Source: Pyrrhosoma nymphula
Lineage: Eukaryota; Arthropoda; Insecta; Odonata; Coenagrionidae
Length of the DNA: 64,000 nucleotides
Direction: 5' to 3'
Assembly: GCA_963573305.1 (NCBI GenBank)
Contig: OY754337.1
Location: 50,233,164-50,297,163, forward strand
The notes beneath the pieces are model-generated. The model saw only the letters and a list, made by a program, of their open reading frames with translations, searched no databases and had not been told where the DNA came from. This document shows positions 35,191 through 45,519 of this stretch, in pieces (the stretch's first letter is position 1; every line of letters begins with the position of its first letter). The translations under genes were made by a program, and so were the position numbers.

Positions 35191-36650
35191 ATTCCATAAC
35201 ATTTCACCAGATTTTTTAAAAAATTGTTTCAGCACCATTTCAGAAAAAATTCAAATTTTACACACTTACTACTACATATATGTCTGTTACGCACAAAACC
35301 AATTTTTATTTATTTTTTTCTCATGACATCAAGGACTTACAGGCCCATGAAGGTCGCAACGCGTTGTAAAAATGGCACTTTCAGAGAGTATCGGTAATTA
35401 GAGTTACTTGGAATCTACAAGTTGTAGGAGTATGTTTCAAATACCAGATTAATCATCACAAATTGTGCTTTCATTTGACATAGTTTTCAATAACTTCACT
35501 GTATAATATATATGAGAACAATTAGTCCAAACATTTTATACAAATCACTGTTTTTTTTACAACTTTTGCTATTTTTTTCTTATAGAAGGGTTGTGATCAC
35601 AAGGTCTATATTTTTGTTATAGTGTATTTGAGCATCATATTAAGTGTGTGTAAGAAAAACCTTGTGTGTTTGTTAATCCTCTATCTGTTAGATGCTTCGA
35701 AAAATAATAAAAATTGAAAAATTACCATTTTTGTGCCCCCGTATCTCTGGTGGGGGACTTTTTAAAAATTTGAAATTTTCAGTATAATAATCTATAATCC
35801 TATTAAGAATGCACTAAAAATTTGGATTATGTGTTTGGACTCGTTTGGAAGTTACATCATACCGAAGTTGCGAAAATATTTACTCTCGCCCACTGGGTAA
35901 AACCAACTTACGGATTGGTGCATATCATAAAATGTTGCCTAATATAAGTCTAATTTTGATTTATAATTAGCAAACCAGTTACCTATTTAATGTGTTGATA
36001 GTTGTAGATTTCATGTTTCACTAAGAATAAAAATTTCTCGTAAGCAGAATATTAGCAAACTATTTAGCCTGCATTGGTTTTGCCACAGAACTTGCTCTGC
36101 CATGAGGCGAAATCTAATGCATTCAGTGCTCAATACAGTGTTCCATGGGGAATCTGCGCTACTTGTGGAGGGGGGTAAGGGATGTAATTTTGAAAAGTTA
36201 AAGCGTCAAATGGGAATCACAACTCCTTACTAACGGGGGCTATGGCAACGCAAGTATACTATGCTACTCAGTATATTTAGAAGTTGACATAGAGACGAAC
36301 ATATCCGAACCACGGTGCTATTCAGGTGCCATCTTGAGAACAAGCTGCCAAAATCATGATCATCATGACTGACAACATTGAAAGAAAGATGCATATCTTA
36401 TCCACTTCCTCGTGAAGTGTTTCGGACGCTTCATTGAGTATAGGACGAAGTAGTTTTTTGACGTTTTCATGGCTACGGCTAAATGTGCAGGATAAGATGT
36501 TCGCACTGCCATAACTTCTTAAATAACGAGCTGCGACCCCATGTCCAATGGACAAAAAATGATTTTGATGTGGTAAAGACATTTCGGGGGCGTCCAGAGC
36601 GTATGTGAACCCAAGAAATTGAGGACTGCATCGCCACGGACCAGACATGG
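35191..36650. other. No supportable gene
   Basis: AT-rich to 36.3 kb, then GC rises. The minus strand is open for 158 codons at 36322-36798 but the product has no recognised motif and its first third is the translated repeat-rich edge. Confidence 0.35.
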
Positions 36651-36755
36651 CCAGGCCATCGGTAGGGTTCACACGCGGCGCTCCAGGGCTCCCCCCCCCT
36701 CCAACCCCTTTCGGACTCCGAGGTCGGGGCGAGCGATTCCTTGGGTGACGAAGAG

Positions 36756-36826
36756 GCGTTGAGACAAAGGAGTGAAGCGTCCGGACAGGGTGGGCCACCC
36801 TGGACCGCGGGTCAGTGTCTCAACGC
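36756..36826. repeat. GC-rich hairpin
   Basis: The outer arms GCGTTGAGAC (36756-36765) and GTCTCAACGC (36817-36826) are perfectly complementary, and an inner palindrome CAGGGTGGGCCACCCTG lies at the tip. It sits at the border of a C-rich patch (36840-36990, CACCCCCTG-like units). Could be an RNA structure or part of an unknown repeat. Confidence 0.6.
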
Positions 36827-37098
36827 CGTCCATCCTCTCTTGACACCCGGGAAGGTCGCCACCCTCTCACCACCCCTTGCCCCCTTCACCACTTCCTGCC
36901 CCCCTCGCACCACCCCCTGCTCACCCGTTTCCATCCCCTGCACCCCCTATTTTTCCACCCACGCACCCCTTTCGCCACCCCCTGCACCCAAAAATTGGAT
37001 ATATAAGGAGAAGACGGAAAGACCCGGGTGAGTTTATCCCCACCCCGTACCGTGGCTCTGTCGGCCTCCAGCGCGACAAGCCTTCCCCGCTCCTCGGC

Positions 37099-37372
37099 AA
37101 GTCGGCGAACGCAAGACTGCCATCCGCCCTGCACCCTCCGCTCCCGGCCAGTCGGCGAACGCAAGACTACCCCTCCACCCTGCACCCTCCGCTCCCGGCC
37201 AGTCGGCGAACGCAAGACTGCCCTCCACCCTGCACCCTCCGCTCCCGGCCAGTCGGCGAACACAAGACTGCCATCCGCCCTGCACCCTCCGCTCCCGGCC
37301 AGTCGGCGAACGCAAGACTGCCCTCCGCCCTGCACCCTCCGCTCCCGGCCAGTCGGCGAACGTAAGACTGCC
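37099..37372. repeat. 50-bp GC-rich minisatellite, about 5.5 units
   Basis: GTCGGCGAACGCAAGACT recurs at 37101, 37151, 37202, 37252, 37302 and 37352 (one unit is 51 bp). Between anchors is a conserved CCTGCACCCTCCGCTCCCGG. Units differ by only a few bases. Because the unit has no stops, frames stay open on both strands through the array (up to 233 codons on the minus strand). Those frames are products of the repeat and should not be taken as genes. Confidence 0.95.
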
Positions 37373-37472
37373 ACCAGTCCGTTCCTTCCGACCCGACGCC
37401 GCCTTGTCTCACGTAAGTGTTGGTATTCTTGTAAAAGTTGATCTTGTTGTAAAACAATCATGAGCAATAAAG

Positions 37473-38064
37473 CTCCCCTAAGGCCAACCAGTCTGTCATT
37501 TCTTCCCCTAATGTCACGACGACAATGATGAGCACGTCCCTTATCACCCCCATAATTTAAGCAGATTCCTCCAGAAACATCCTGCATGTCGAGCGAAATT
37601 AACTGTTTCAGGCTTAACGATTAGGAAAAGATCCCTCTTGGAGGATATCAGCAACAACGGTGTAAACTCCAAGTAATGCTTTTGTTTGTTTCTACATAGG
37701 TTTCCTGTTACACCTTGTGTCATCCTCAGGTAAAGAATACAACAAATGAAGGGCTACGTGGCTTCACATAGCTTCACAAAGGTAGAATATTTTATTGTTA
37801 TTTATCACGACAATTCCTTTATCCAAAAGAACGAATAATATCAGTTCTTGTTATTGTGCGTCGCTATTCTAAATAAACAACTTCATTGTTTAGAAATAAA
37901 GAATGCAAATACTGTCGCATGTCAAGTTTGTGAACTGGCAGTTCATGGGTTAATAGCTCAAATTATTTCAAATGATTCACTTTCATTTATTTATTAACAC
38001 ATTTTGCAAATTATTTGTTTATGAACTCATTTTTTCACTTCTGTTTATTAATTTGTTAACATAT
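37473..38064. other. No supportable gene
   Basis: AT-rich, nothing recognised. Confidence 0.4.
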
Positions 38065-38189
38065 TTTGTCTGTCAATTGCCATGCCCAAACTACTGCTGA
38101 TTGAACCGTGTAATTTTGAGGATATATCCGTTTCGTGGAGTATAGGCGCACTAAGAATGGATTTTTTAAATAAACCGCAAATGCAAAAT

Positions 38190-38545
38190 TTTTAACAGAG
38201 TTGATAACGTGGCTGATTCTCTAGATTTACAGTCCGCTCTTAAGTCTGTTGAGAACTGGTGCTATAAATGGCGTATACGCGTGAATCCGGGGAAGTCTGC
38301 TATTATGTCCTTCTCTTTGAATCTCCTCTATGTATAGACTTCCCAATCAACCCATTGCCTCCGTCTCTTCCCACACTGATTTAGGTGTCACTTTCGACCA
38401 AAAATTAACGTTCCTGGATCACATTAAAACCATTTCAAATAAGGTTATGTCCATTGTTGATACACTCTACCGTCTGAATGAGGTTTCGGAACCGATTGCT
38501 TTAAAATCCGTCTTTATCGGATGTGTACTACCATGGCCCCCTAGA
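38190..38545 (+). pseudogene. LINE RT C-terminal fragment inside the Helitron
   Basis: Plus-strand frames read ADSLDLQSALKSVENWCYKW and VNPGKSAIM, then after a frame change IASVSSHTDLGVTFDQKLTF and HIKTISNKVMSIVDTLYR. This is the region after the YADD box in Jockey/CR1-like LINEs (NxxKS...DLGVxFDxxLxFxxHI). A stop and frameshift separate the two parts. Confidence 0.75.
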
Positions 38546-38644
38546 GGGGCTTTTATCTCTAAATTCATCAATTTTTCTTCCTTTTCAACAATGGAAATTT
38601 CCATGGCAACCAGGCCTGAATATCCATTTAAAAGCGGTTTCATG

Positions 38645-38911
38645 AATGGCTATTCACTCCTGCAGGATTTACCAGGTTCAGTGACTAATTTGATAGTTAC
38701 ACTCAAACGACTACAGTCCTCCGTTCGCCTTGCCTTCTCAATTACCATCAACAAGGTCAATCGCTTTAAGTGTGTGCATAAAATCTGGAAAATCCATGCT
38801 TTTCACATGGTCAATTATATCTTGCATGCTCACGAGTGGGACAGCCGAAAAATGTATTTATTTTTGCCGAGAGCGGTAAGACCAAAATATTGTGTATCGC
38901 AAAGCTCTTGA
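38645..38911 (+). pseudogene. Helitron (Pif1-like) helicase C-terminal fragment
   Basis: The plus strand reads LKRLQSSVRLAFSITINKV, resembling the Helitron RLAFAMTINKxQGQ helicase block, with a small deletion where QGQSL should be. A frame change then gives GQLYLACSRVGQPKNVFIF and ESGKTK, and one more base shift gives NIVYRKALEH. The block YVACSRVGxPxxLFIxAxxGKTKNIVYxxAL is the normal C-terminal end of RepHel proteins. Two or more frameshifts make it non-functional. Confidence 0.75.
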
Positions 38912-39715
38912 ACACATTTTTTAAACTTTTATTACACAAAAATCATTGTCTTTCTTTTATTTTGTGCATGTAAATGTGTCTACTTTGTATATGTGTGCCT
39001 ACTTAGAAAGAAAAAGAGGCATTGCAACGCATGCTGGGCATTTTGAGGGCATGTGCAATTTGGACAGATTTTCATGAAAGCGAAAATTACGAAAACGCAG
39101 ACCTACGCCTACCTGAGCGGCGCCACTGGACGGGCAGACACTAGAGCGAGTGCGAGAAAATTATGTCCTACATAACCTAGACCTGACTCGGGTAGAACCG
39201 CATCACTCTGTTTTTTTTTATTCTAGTGGGGGTCCGGGGGCGAAGCCGCCGGTACAGGGGGGTTCAGGGCAAGGTGAGTAGAGCTCTCTTTACTCACCTT
39301 GGGTCCAGGGGGGCTTCGCCCCTCTGGCTATCTGCACCGGCGAGCGAAACGAGCCGTCAGCGGCTAGTAAATATCAGTAACTTTTACACAAGAAATACAC
39401 GAGGAGCTGAATCTTCATTTGGCTACAGACCTTTTTTTGTTTGAAAAATTAAATTATAAATTGTGGTTTTCTGTAATTGGAAAGTGTACCATTTCTATAT
39501 AGAAAGAAAATTAAATAAAGATTCTTATACCTTCAATCGAATTTTGTATTACGGTCGTAATTCCGAAAGTTTTGCTAAAACGTAATGATTTTTCGCAATA
39601 TTTTAGCGTTTTTGAGTAATCATCCCCATAACGACCATGCTCATTGTTTAAGTCGAGATTCCGTGAAAATCCAAAAATTCAATAATTCTTTACTCTAAAT
39701 AAGAAATGTAAATAA

Positions 39716-40191
39716 TCTATAAAAATGGATGTTTGTATATCTGTCCGAGATTAATGGACTGCGACACCGTCTCACCAATCACCGTGAAAGTTGTCATATA
39801 TGAGTATTTTTCAAGGAGGAGGTTTTTATGCCATCTAAAAATATCTCAGGGCCCCAAAAGGTCCCAAAATGGGGCCCTTTGATGGTTTACGTTACGTATT
39901 GGGTTTTATGCAGTGGTTTCATTTTTTTTTTTAACTACTTCCGCTCAAGATAGAGGGTTGAGATTTTTTATCTAATGGCTGAAAGAATGAAGTCTTTAAT
40001 TACTTCAATTTATTATCTTTTACAATTCGTATGTGTCTGAAAATTTCGTTTTTAGCTGCAAAGACACACACTTTTCTCTGACATCAACAATACAAATATT
40101 TCCTTGACAACGAGGTTTCAATAAATTCTCCTCTTATATGATGAGTTATGAAGGAAGTGTGATCCCGAGCAACGCCTGGCAATTCAGCTAG
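39716..40191 (+). mobile_element. Short non-autonomous Helitron
   Basis: Starts with TC directly after A39715 (TCTATAAAAATGGATGTTTG) and ends with CTAG at 40188-40191. A small hairpin-like CCCGAGCAACGCCTGG lies 10 bp before the end, the expected layout of a Helitron 3' terminus. 476 bp, no coding. Internal ATCTCAGGGCCCCAAAAGG matches 15.5 kb, and TTTCCTTGACAACGAGG matches the 6.9 and 38.6 kb copies. Confidence 0.75.
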
Positions 40192-40827
40192 TCTTATATA
40201 TAAAAAAAGAATGTTTGTCTGTTCGTCTTTAATGCACTCCAATACCATTCATCCGATTGCGATGAAACTTTGGTGAGTTGTTGCGAGCTTATGCACCTGA
40301 TCGCTGATGCATTGTCGTCCTTCTAGAAGCTTCGCTACTGACGTACTTCCGTTTATCTGGAATGTTCTAAAAACTAGCGTGGTTCCGGTTCTTACCTATT
40401 GTTGTCATTTTCACGTGGTCGTTAAATCCCGCCACGGGGTGTTCAATATGGAGGGAAGCGCAATATTGTAACTCTTTGAATATGAATAAATAGGTCTGAA
40501 ATTGAAATATTGGCGTTCTAATTATGCAAAATTAATATAAAAGAATAATCTGCGTCACCTTCTGTACAATTTGGCAGCCGGGGTTTCAAAAATATTCATG
40601 AATGTTTTCTACGTGCGAGTTTGCTTGTATGTGAGTACGAGTACGTTACAAGGTATAATAACGCGGAATGGTGGAGAAAAACTTTTTCATTTTCTTCATC
40701 ATCACTTTATTTGTTTTCGTTGTGACAGCGATAACTGGAAAACCTAGCATTTGGACCTTTTTCGCTTGATGGAAAGGATTTATCATTTGCCGCAACCGCA
40801 TCGTTCGCTAACCAAGGGGTCGGCTAG
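40192..40827 (+). mobile_element. Second Helitron-like element, directly abutting the first
   Basis: Begins TCTTATATATAAAAAAAGAA and GTTTGTCTGTTCGTC, a typical 5' end, with no spacer after the CTAG of the first. A GTCGGCTAG end lies at 40819-40827 and is followed by T40828. No coding. The 3' hairpin is not obvious, so the right limit is less sure than the left. Confidence 0.5.
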
Positions 40828-42170
40828 TCACCTGCATGCGGCTGGCCCTATTGCTTTCCTACGTAGTGTCTGCTCTGTAGAGAAATTGAAGATGACAATT
40901 TAACTAGGCATCATAGTTTCATGTATACCTGTTTTAAATATTTCATTCGCATAGTGTTGATTTTTTCCTTATTTCATAAATATATATTTTATACAATACC
41001 TCGTAGTAATATTATTTTAATATTTCCTTATTTGTAAAAATAAGCTCATGGCTTTCGTATGTATTTTTAATTGTTGTGAGGGTCAGGCTTGGTGGCTCTT
41101 CCGTCTCCAAAGTTTTCCACCTTAAGGGAAAATTATAGGAATTATTTAGTAATTGCAGAAATGTATCATTATCCTAACACATATATACTAGTTGTATAGT
41201 TATTTTGAACAATTTCTATAGAACTGTTATTAGGATAACATAGTATAGCAATTCTTATAGTGACTATGAGACTATGGCATTAGCGATTATGCACTTCAGG
41301 ACTGTTAATATAGTTCTTATATCAATTCCTCTTCAGTGATTGTATGGAAATTTATGTGGTGACTAGATAAATCGTGCAATCGTTGAATAAAGAGTGTTTC
41401 CCAATCACCTTTCGCAGATTATCGCACACTGTAGAACTGCTGTAGAAGAAGGTGTAGAAGATGATAACACACGAGCGCACATTCAAGTCGACGATTGGAA
41501 CGATCTGCACTGAATTGTTTACAAAATGGCGGACCGACATTCAACTTCAATAAAGAAGTGATAAAACGCAAGTCCTGATACATTAAATTCCGAATTCATA
41601 TTTACTTTTTCAAGTAATGATCACAATTAGCATAGGCATCGAGGCAAACCTGCAAACACCTGTCAGTATGTGACATTTCACCAACATGCACTACATGATA
41701 GATAAAAGATATGCCACCAAAGTTGTGGAACTACTAGTATTCATGTATTTTGCAACTATTTGTGAGAGAAATTCCGTATTATTTTTAAATTATCTAATCG
41801 ACCGTAGAATGTCGGGGTTCGCTAAATGTTTTCGAAGTCTCCAGAAATGAGATGGGCTTCGAACTTGTCCAATAAATTTATTCTGTATTATAAATTTTAT
41901 ACGGTCTGATATTGATTCTTATCCTGTTGTTGAATAAATAGCATTGTGGCACTATGCAAAATTGTCATAGCGTCCTTTGACCTACAATTGCCGATCTTAG
42001 CTGCTCGTGGTCTAAATCGGTTACTTAGCCTATCACTTAGATCTTATTCTGAAGGGTTTGTGAAGTTTTAATGTGCCTGTGGTTGGAATCTGAAGGAAGC
42101 CTACATGTTTTATGTGAGAGAAGAGAAATCCGGTCTAATTGACCTACATTTTCTCGCGTATTTTGATATC
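40828..42170. other. No gene; possible solo LTR at 41072-41523
   Basis: TGTTGTGAGG...GTTTACA bounds 452 bp with an AATAAA at about 41383, and a TGGCGGACC string follows it like a primer-binding site. No flanking duplication is visible and no gag/pol sequence lies nearby, so an LTR is only a possibility. Confidence 0.2.
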
Positions 42171-42171
42171 A

Positions 42172-42250
42172 GGCCGCGCGGTAGCCTAGTGGCTTGAGCG
42201 TTTGGCTGAACCCCAAAATTGTCCTTGATTCGAATCAGCCGGAGCGGCTG
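42172..42250 (+). other. tRNA-Phe-like pseudogene or SINE head
   Basis: GCCGCGC pairs with GGAGCGGC for six of seven acceptor positions. The anticodon arm is TTTGG, loop CTGAACC (GAA, Phe), CCAAA. The T loop TTCGAAT is present but its stem does not pair, so this is not a functional tRNA. It may be the head of a SINE. Confidence 0.5.
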
Positions 42251-42252
42251 AA

Positions 42253-43097
42253 TTTAAGCCCTATTGTTAATCCATAATGTAAATGCCTACAAATATGATT
42301 GTGGATGCATTTTCACTATCCCACTATACTATATGCTACAAATGTTGTGAAAATTATTATTATTATTATGTAATTCGTTTTTCAACTATATCAGTGTTCA
42401 GAGAAACAAGAGTTAACACAGGAATGATGCGAGTCCTGCTATTAGTACGACTTAGCACATTAATGCTGAAGCATTAGAGGGAAAATCAACTAATTAGCTC
42501 CACTGTCTGACGAAAAAATTAAGTCTCAATGGCAATTGCCTTTCACCGTTTATGGAAATAATAATATCATTGTTTTTTTACTCCAACATAAACAATTATT
42601 ACTTATTCGTATAACAATAAGGTAGTAACTTTAGGAAGCCGTGAAGGAGGACCCATGTTAAGATTACCATCAAATGGTCATTGTTATGCTTTAGAACTCA
42701 TATACATAGGGCACATGTAAAAGGGATCTACAAATTTTCTTTAAGGCAAATACAGTAACGACCCTGCATTTCCACTTCTTATATAAAACGTCGTAGAACC
42801 CTGCAAATTATAAATGCGTCAAAAATTTTAATCTCTCGGTTCTCAAGTCTATACAGTGGGAATATTTAAACCCATCATATCTCGTGTGTTCATCCCTTCT
42901 ACTAGCTCGAAGTGTCCTGGTCTGGTGTGTGGTAGGGTTGTGCCAGGACAACAGCCGTGACAAAGGGAGGTAATTGTACAGATTAATTAGAAAAGGATAT
43001 GGATGATGAGCGAAGTGTGCTTTAGACTAAAAGTTGTGTCTTGAATAAATATTTTGATCTGGAGGCATAAACTAGAGCAGTTCAACTACCAAGGGAG
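42253..43097. other. No supportable gene
   Basis: AT-rich with a short (ATT)n at 42353-42367. Nothing recognised. Confidence 0.4.
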
Positions 43098-43273
43098 ACT
43101 GGGAGTAAAGGATTGAACACTGCAGCTTCCACTTAGATATTTATTAAACACGACCATGGTTTCGTAGCGGTGCTACATCATCAGGTCTGATGATGTAGCA
43201 CCGCTACGAAACCATGGTCGTGTTTAATAAATATCTAAGTGGAAGCTGCAGTGTTCAATCCTTTACTCCCAGT
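43098..43273. repeat. Perfect palindrome, two 87-bp arms with a 2-bp centre, carrying hammerhead-like cores
   Basis: 43098-43184 and 43187-43273 are exact reverse complements separated by GT. Each arm read outward holds CTGATGATGTAGCACCGCTA, then CGAAACCATGGTCGTG and AATAAATATCTAAGTGGAAG. Within it CTGATGA is followed by the stem GTAGC/GCTAC (loop ACC), GAAA, CC-AT-GG and TC, close to a minimal hammerhead core (one extra U precedes stem II). The flank resembles the 35.1 kb copy. Zero divergence between arms means either very recent inverted duplication or an assembly or template-switch artefact. Confidence 0.9.
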
Positions 43274-44000
43274 ATGATTGACTTCCACAAAGTATTGCCT
43301 GAAACTGTGTCGTATACCAAGGGAGAATTCTAGGATAAGACTGGGTTTAGTTGTAAGGACACTAAGTGTACAATTTCAACGACTGAGGATGAACACGATT
43401 TTTTTTTCGAATAGCAGGGAGTTCATGTGGGAAATTACGAGCAAAAATGTTTTTGAAAGTATATATGAAACCTGAAATTAGGAAAGAAAACGCAAATAAA
43501 TACACGCTAGACGATATTCGAAAGTAGCGTAACATATGGAGCGGAAACCTGGGCTGTAAAAAAAGCAACGGAACGAAAATTAGAAGCAGTTGAAATGGAA
43601 ATCTGGCAAAGAAGTTGCTGCTTAACTAAGACCATAAAATATTAGTATCATTTGGAATCTTGCCTAGGAACTCGGAGGAGAGTTTACGTCTGAGGACGTA
43701 TTGAAGAGTGGCGACACGTGGAAGACCAATGAAATGAGTGAATCTTGAACGGATTTGCTCTCTCTTGGGTAGTCGACCTGTTTATAGTTAGGGTTTTCAC
43801 CAGTCCTCACCCTAGATTCCCAATTCCTGGGTCATCTGTGCACTTTCCTGCGCTTCACTAGCTCTCATTCAGGTCTCCCTCATAAGTTCCTCACATCCTC
43901 TGCCTCTCCTTAAGTCAGCAAAAATTCCTTTCCTCTTCCATCTTCCCCACCTGCCATCCGTTGACGAATTGAAGGAATGCAAAATATACATTTACGTCTG
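43274..44000. other. No supportable gene
   Basis: Short frames only. At 43535-43740 the plus strand resembles a heavily decayed LINE C-terminus (GAETWAVKKATERKLEAVEM after a frame change), typical of the WxxR...LEAFEMWxxR block. Confidence 0.35.
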
Positions 44001-44004
44001 TGTG

Positions 44005-44050
44005 GAAATCTGCAATCCACCTCAGGTGTGTGTGGCAGAGGGTGATTTCA
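44005..44050 (-). repeat. LINE 3'-tail fragment, minus strand
   Basis: CCACCTCAGGTGTGTGTGGCAGAGGGTG is the reverse complement of the tail seen after the 53.6 kb LINE (CACACCCCTGAGGTGGC). A similar piece at 58822-58858 is also in minus orientation. Confidence 0.7.
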
Positions 44051-44627
44051 CTCGAGGCATGCTCTAACCGTCGAACACACCTTCGTACTGTTATTATCCA
44101 TTTCAATAAATATACTTTTATGTTAAGTGGAACAGCGTACGTGGAGGGGGCTTTGTATGCAATACGGCTGCTAACCATCACTCAACTCACGCGGGATAGA
44201 CTCTGCACCAAGACATCACGGGGACCCTTTGTTAAGAGTTTAATATTGCTAACGTGTAAAAAAAATATTACAAACCTTACCGACAGGTAAGACAAAATTA
44301 ATGAGCATCCCTTGATGAAATTGAAAGCTGATTACAATTAAAATACATTAGATTAGTAGCATACAGGGGCATAGGAATAGTTTAAAATTAATTAAATGCT
44401 GGGGAAATAGTTTTAATAAAATAGGAAACGTAGGAGAAAACTTTCCCAGTTGGAGAAATTATTTTTTCATGGTATTTCGAGGATGTAGGTATCTCTGTGC
44501 ATTGATGTAGTTGCAAAAACATTCATGCAAACGGTCTCTCTAACATTGGCAGCTTACCTATAGTAAGTGTAAGTGTAGTGCATCTTTATGACATTTCTCC
44601 TCCTGACAAGTTTTAGCAGGTTTTTGC

Positions 44628-44790
44628 CAATCTACATTTACATAATACGCTGCAAGTCACCCCAAGGATGTGTGGCAAAGGGTGAGTTATCACAAAAATG
44701 TGCATCAATAGTCGTAGTTACATTAACTTTAACAGGGAATAGTGTAATGAATAGTGGCTTGCAGGGTATTATGTAGATGTAGATGAGATG
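44628..44790. repeat. Two LINE 3' tails in inverted orientation
   Basis: The left half, TACATAATACGCTGCAAGTC and GGATGTGTGGCAAAGGGTGAG, is a tail in minus orientation. The right half, GTGGCTTGCAGGGTATTATG and TAGATGTAGATG, is a tail in plus orientation, ending in a (GATGA)n run. Together they form an imperfect fold-back. No coding. Confidence 0.75.
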
Positions 44791-44808
44791 AGATGAGATG
44801 TAGAAAAA

Positions 44809-45518
44809 TGAGGTCAAATTCATCAAATTCTAGGTGAATTGATTTTTCGCTCATGCTACCTTAAATGGGAAAGAAAAGCGACAACCCGGGTAAAAATATT
44901 CACTCGACCCTCCCCGGCCGAGAAATACGTATCAATTACGCCCATCTGAGGCAAAAAGAAGGAACCGTACAACCTCACACTTTTTTAAACTCGGTAAAAT
45001 GATCGATTACGAGGAATACCTAAAGGATAATTCAGGGCGAATGATGGAAAACCTCTTGTCTCTTCAAAAAAAAAGGAAATATGAAGGCAATCACTCCCTG
45101 GGCCGGACGACCGAAGCGAGGTATGTCTATCTCCTGGCCCATACGAATCACGTATTATTTCCGACGTGAACGGGACATGGAAGGGAATATTTCGTGAAAA
45201 AGGGGAAAAAGGAAGCGACGACCAGCGTAGATTCATTTTTTTATAGTTAAGAAAACATACAAACTACACGCTGTTAGCTTTTTGACGAAATCTAGGTGTT
45301 ATAAATTGCTAATTTTTTCAATATTCTCCCTCTGGAGCGCACAGACGTTATCTATCCCATGTAAAACAGCTTATATTTGTAGGTAAATTGCTCGAAAATC
45401 AGTTTGGCAAGGGGTTGATATTTTGATATCATTGGAAAGATGAGAGTTTTTTTCTTTAATATGAGGTCAAATACATCAAATTCTAGATGAAGTGATTTTT
45501 CGCTCAAAGATACCTTAA
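44809..45518. repeat. Pair of about 60-bp direct repeats 650 bp apart
   Basis: 44809-44867 (GAGGTCAAATTCATCAAATT...) and 45460-45518 (GAGGTCAAATACATCAAATT...) match at about nine of ten positions over 58 bp. Both end in TTTTTCGCTCA...TACCTTAA. The DNA between them has no recognised gene. They may be ends of an unknown element or a diverged partial duplication. Confidence 0.6.
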
Positions 45519-45519
45519 T

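Larger units (their letters stand above)
38065..39367 (+). mobile_element. Helitron remnant with helicase C-terminus and CTAG 3' end
   Basis: The 5' block (38083-38165) and internal block (38555-38645) match the copy at 4.9-7.0 kb. Helicase-like coding lies at 38645-38911. The right end is rich in GAAGCCGCC/GGGGCTTCGCCCC hairpins and closes with CAGCGGCTAG followed by T (39364-39368), the known Helitron CTRR^T terminus. A LINE fragment interrupts it at 38190-38545. The 5' TC start is not sharply defined. Confidence 0.65.

Noticed and set aside
36322..36798. 158-codon minus-strand frame
   Set aside because: No motif, compositionally odd Pro/Arg-rich start from the GC patch, and no splice or start support.
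36886..37587. 233-codon minus-strand frame
   Set aside because: It follows from the stop-free 50-bp minisatellite; alternative frames on both strands are also open and the product is just the translated repeat.
41072..41523. Solo LTR with TGT...ACA ends and an AATAAA
   Set aside because: No target-site duplication and no internal retroelement sequence; the short end motifs can occur by chance.
42172..42250. Functional tRNA-Phe
   Set aside because: The acceptor and anticodon arms pair, but the T stem does not; kept as pseudogene or SINE head.
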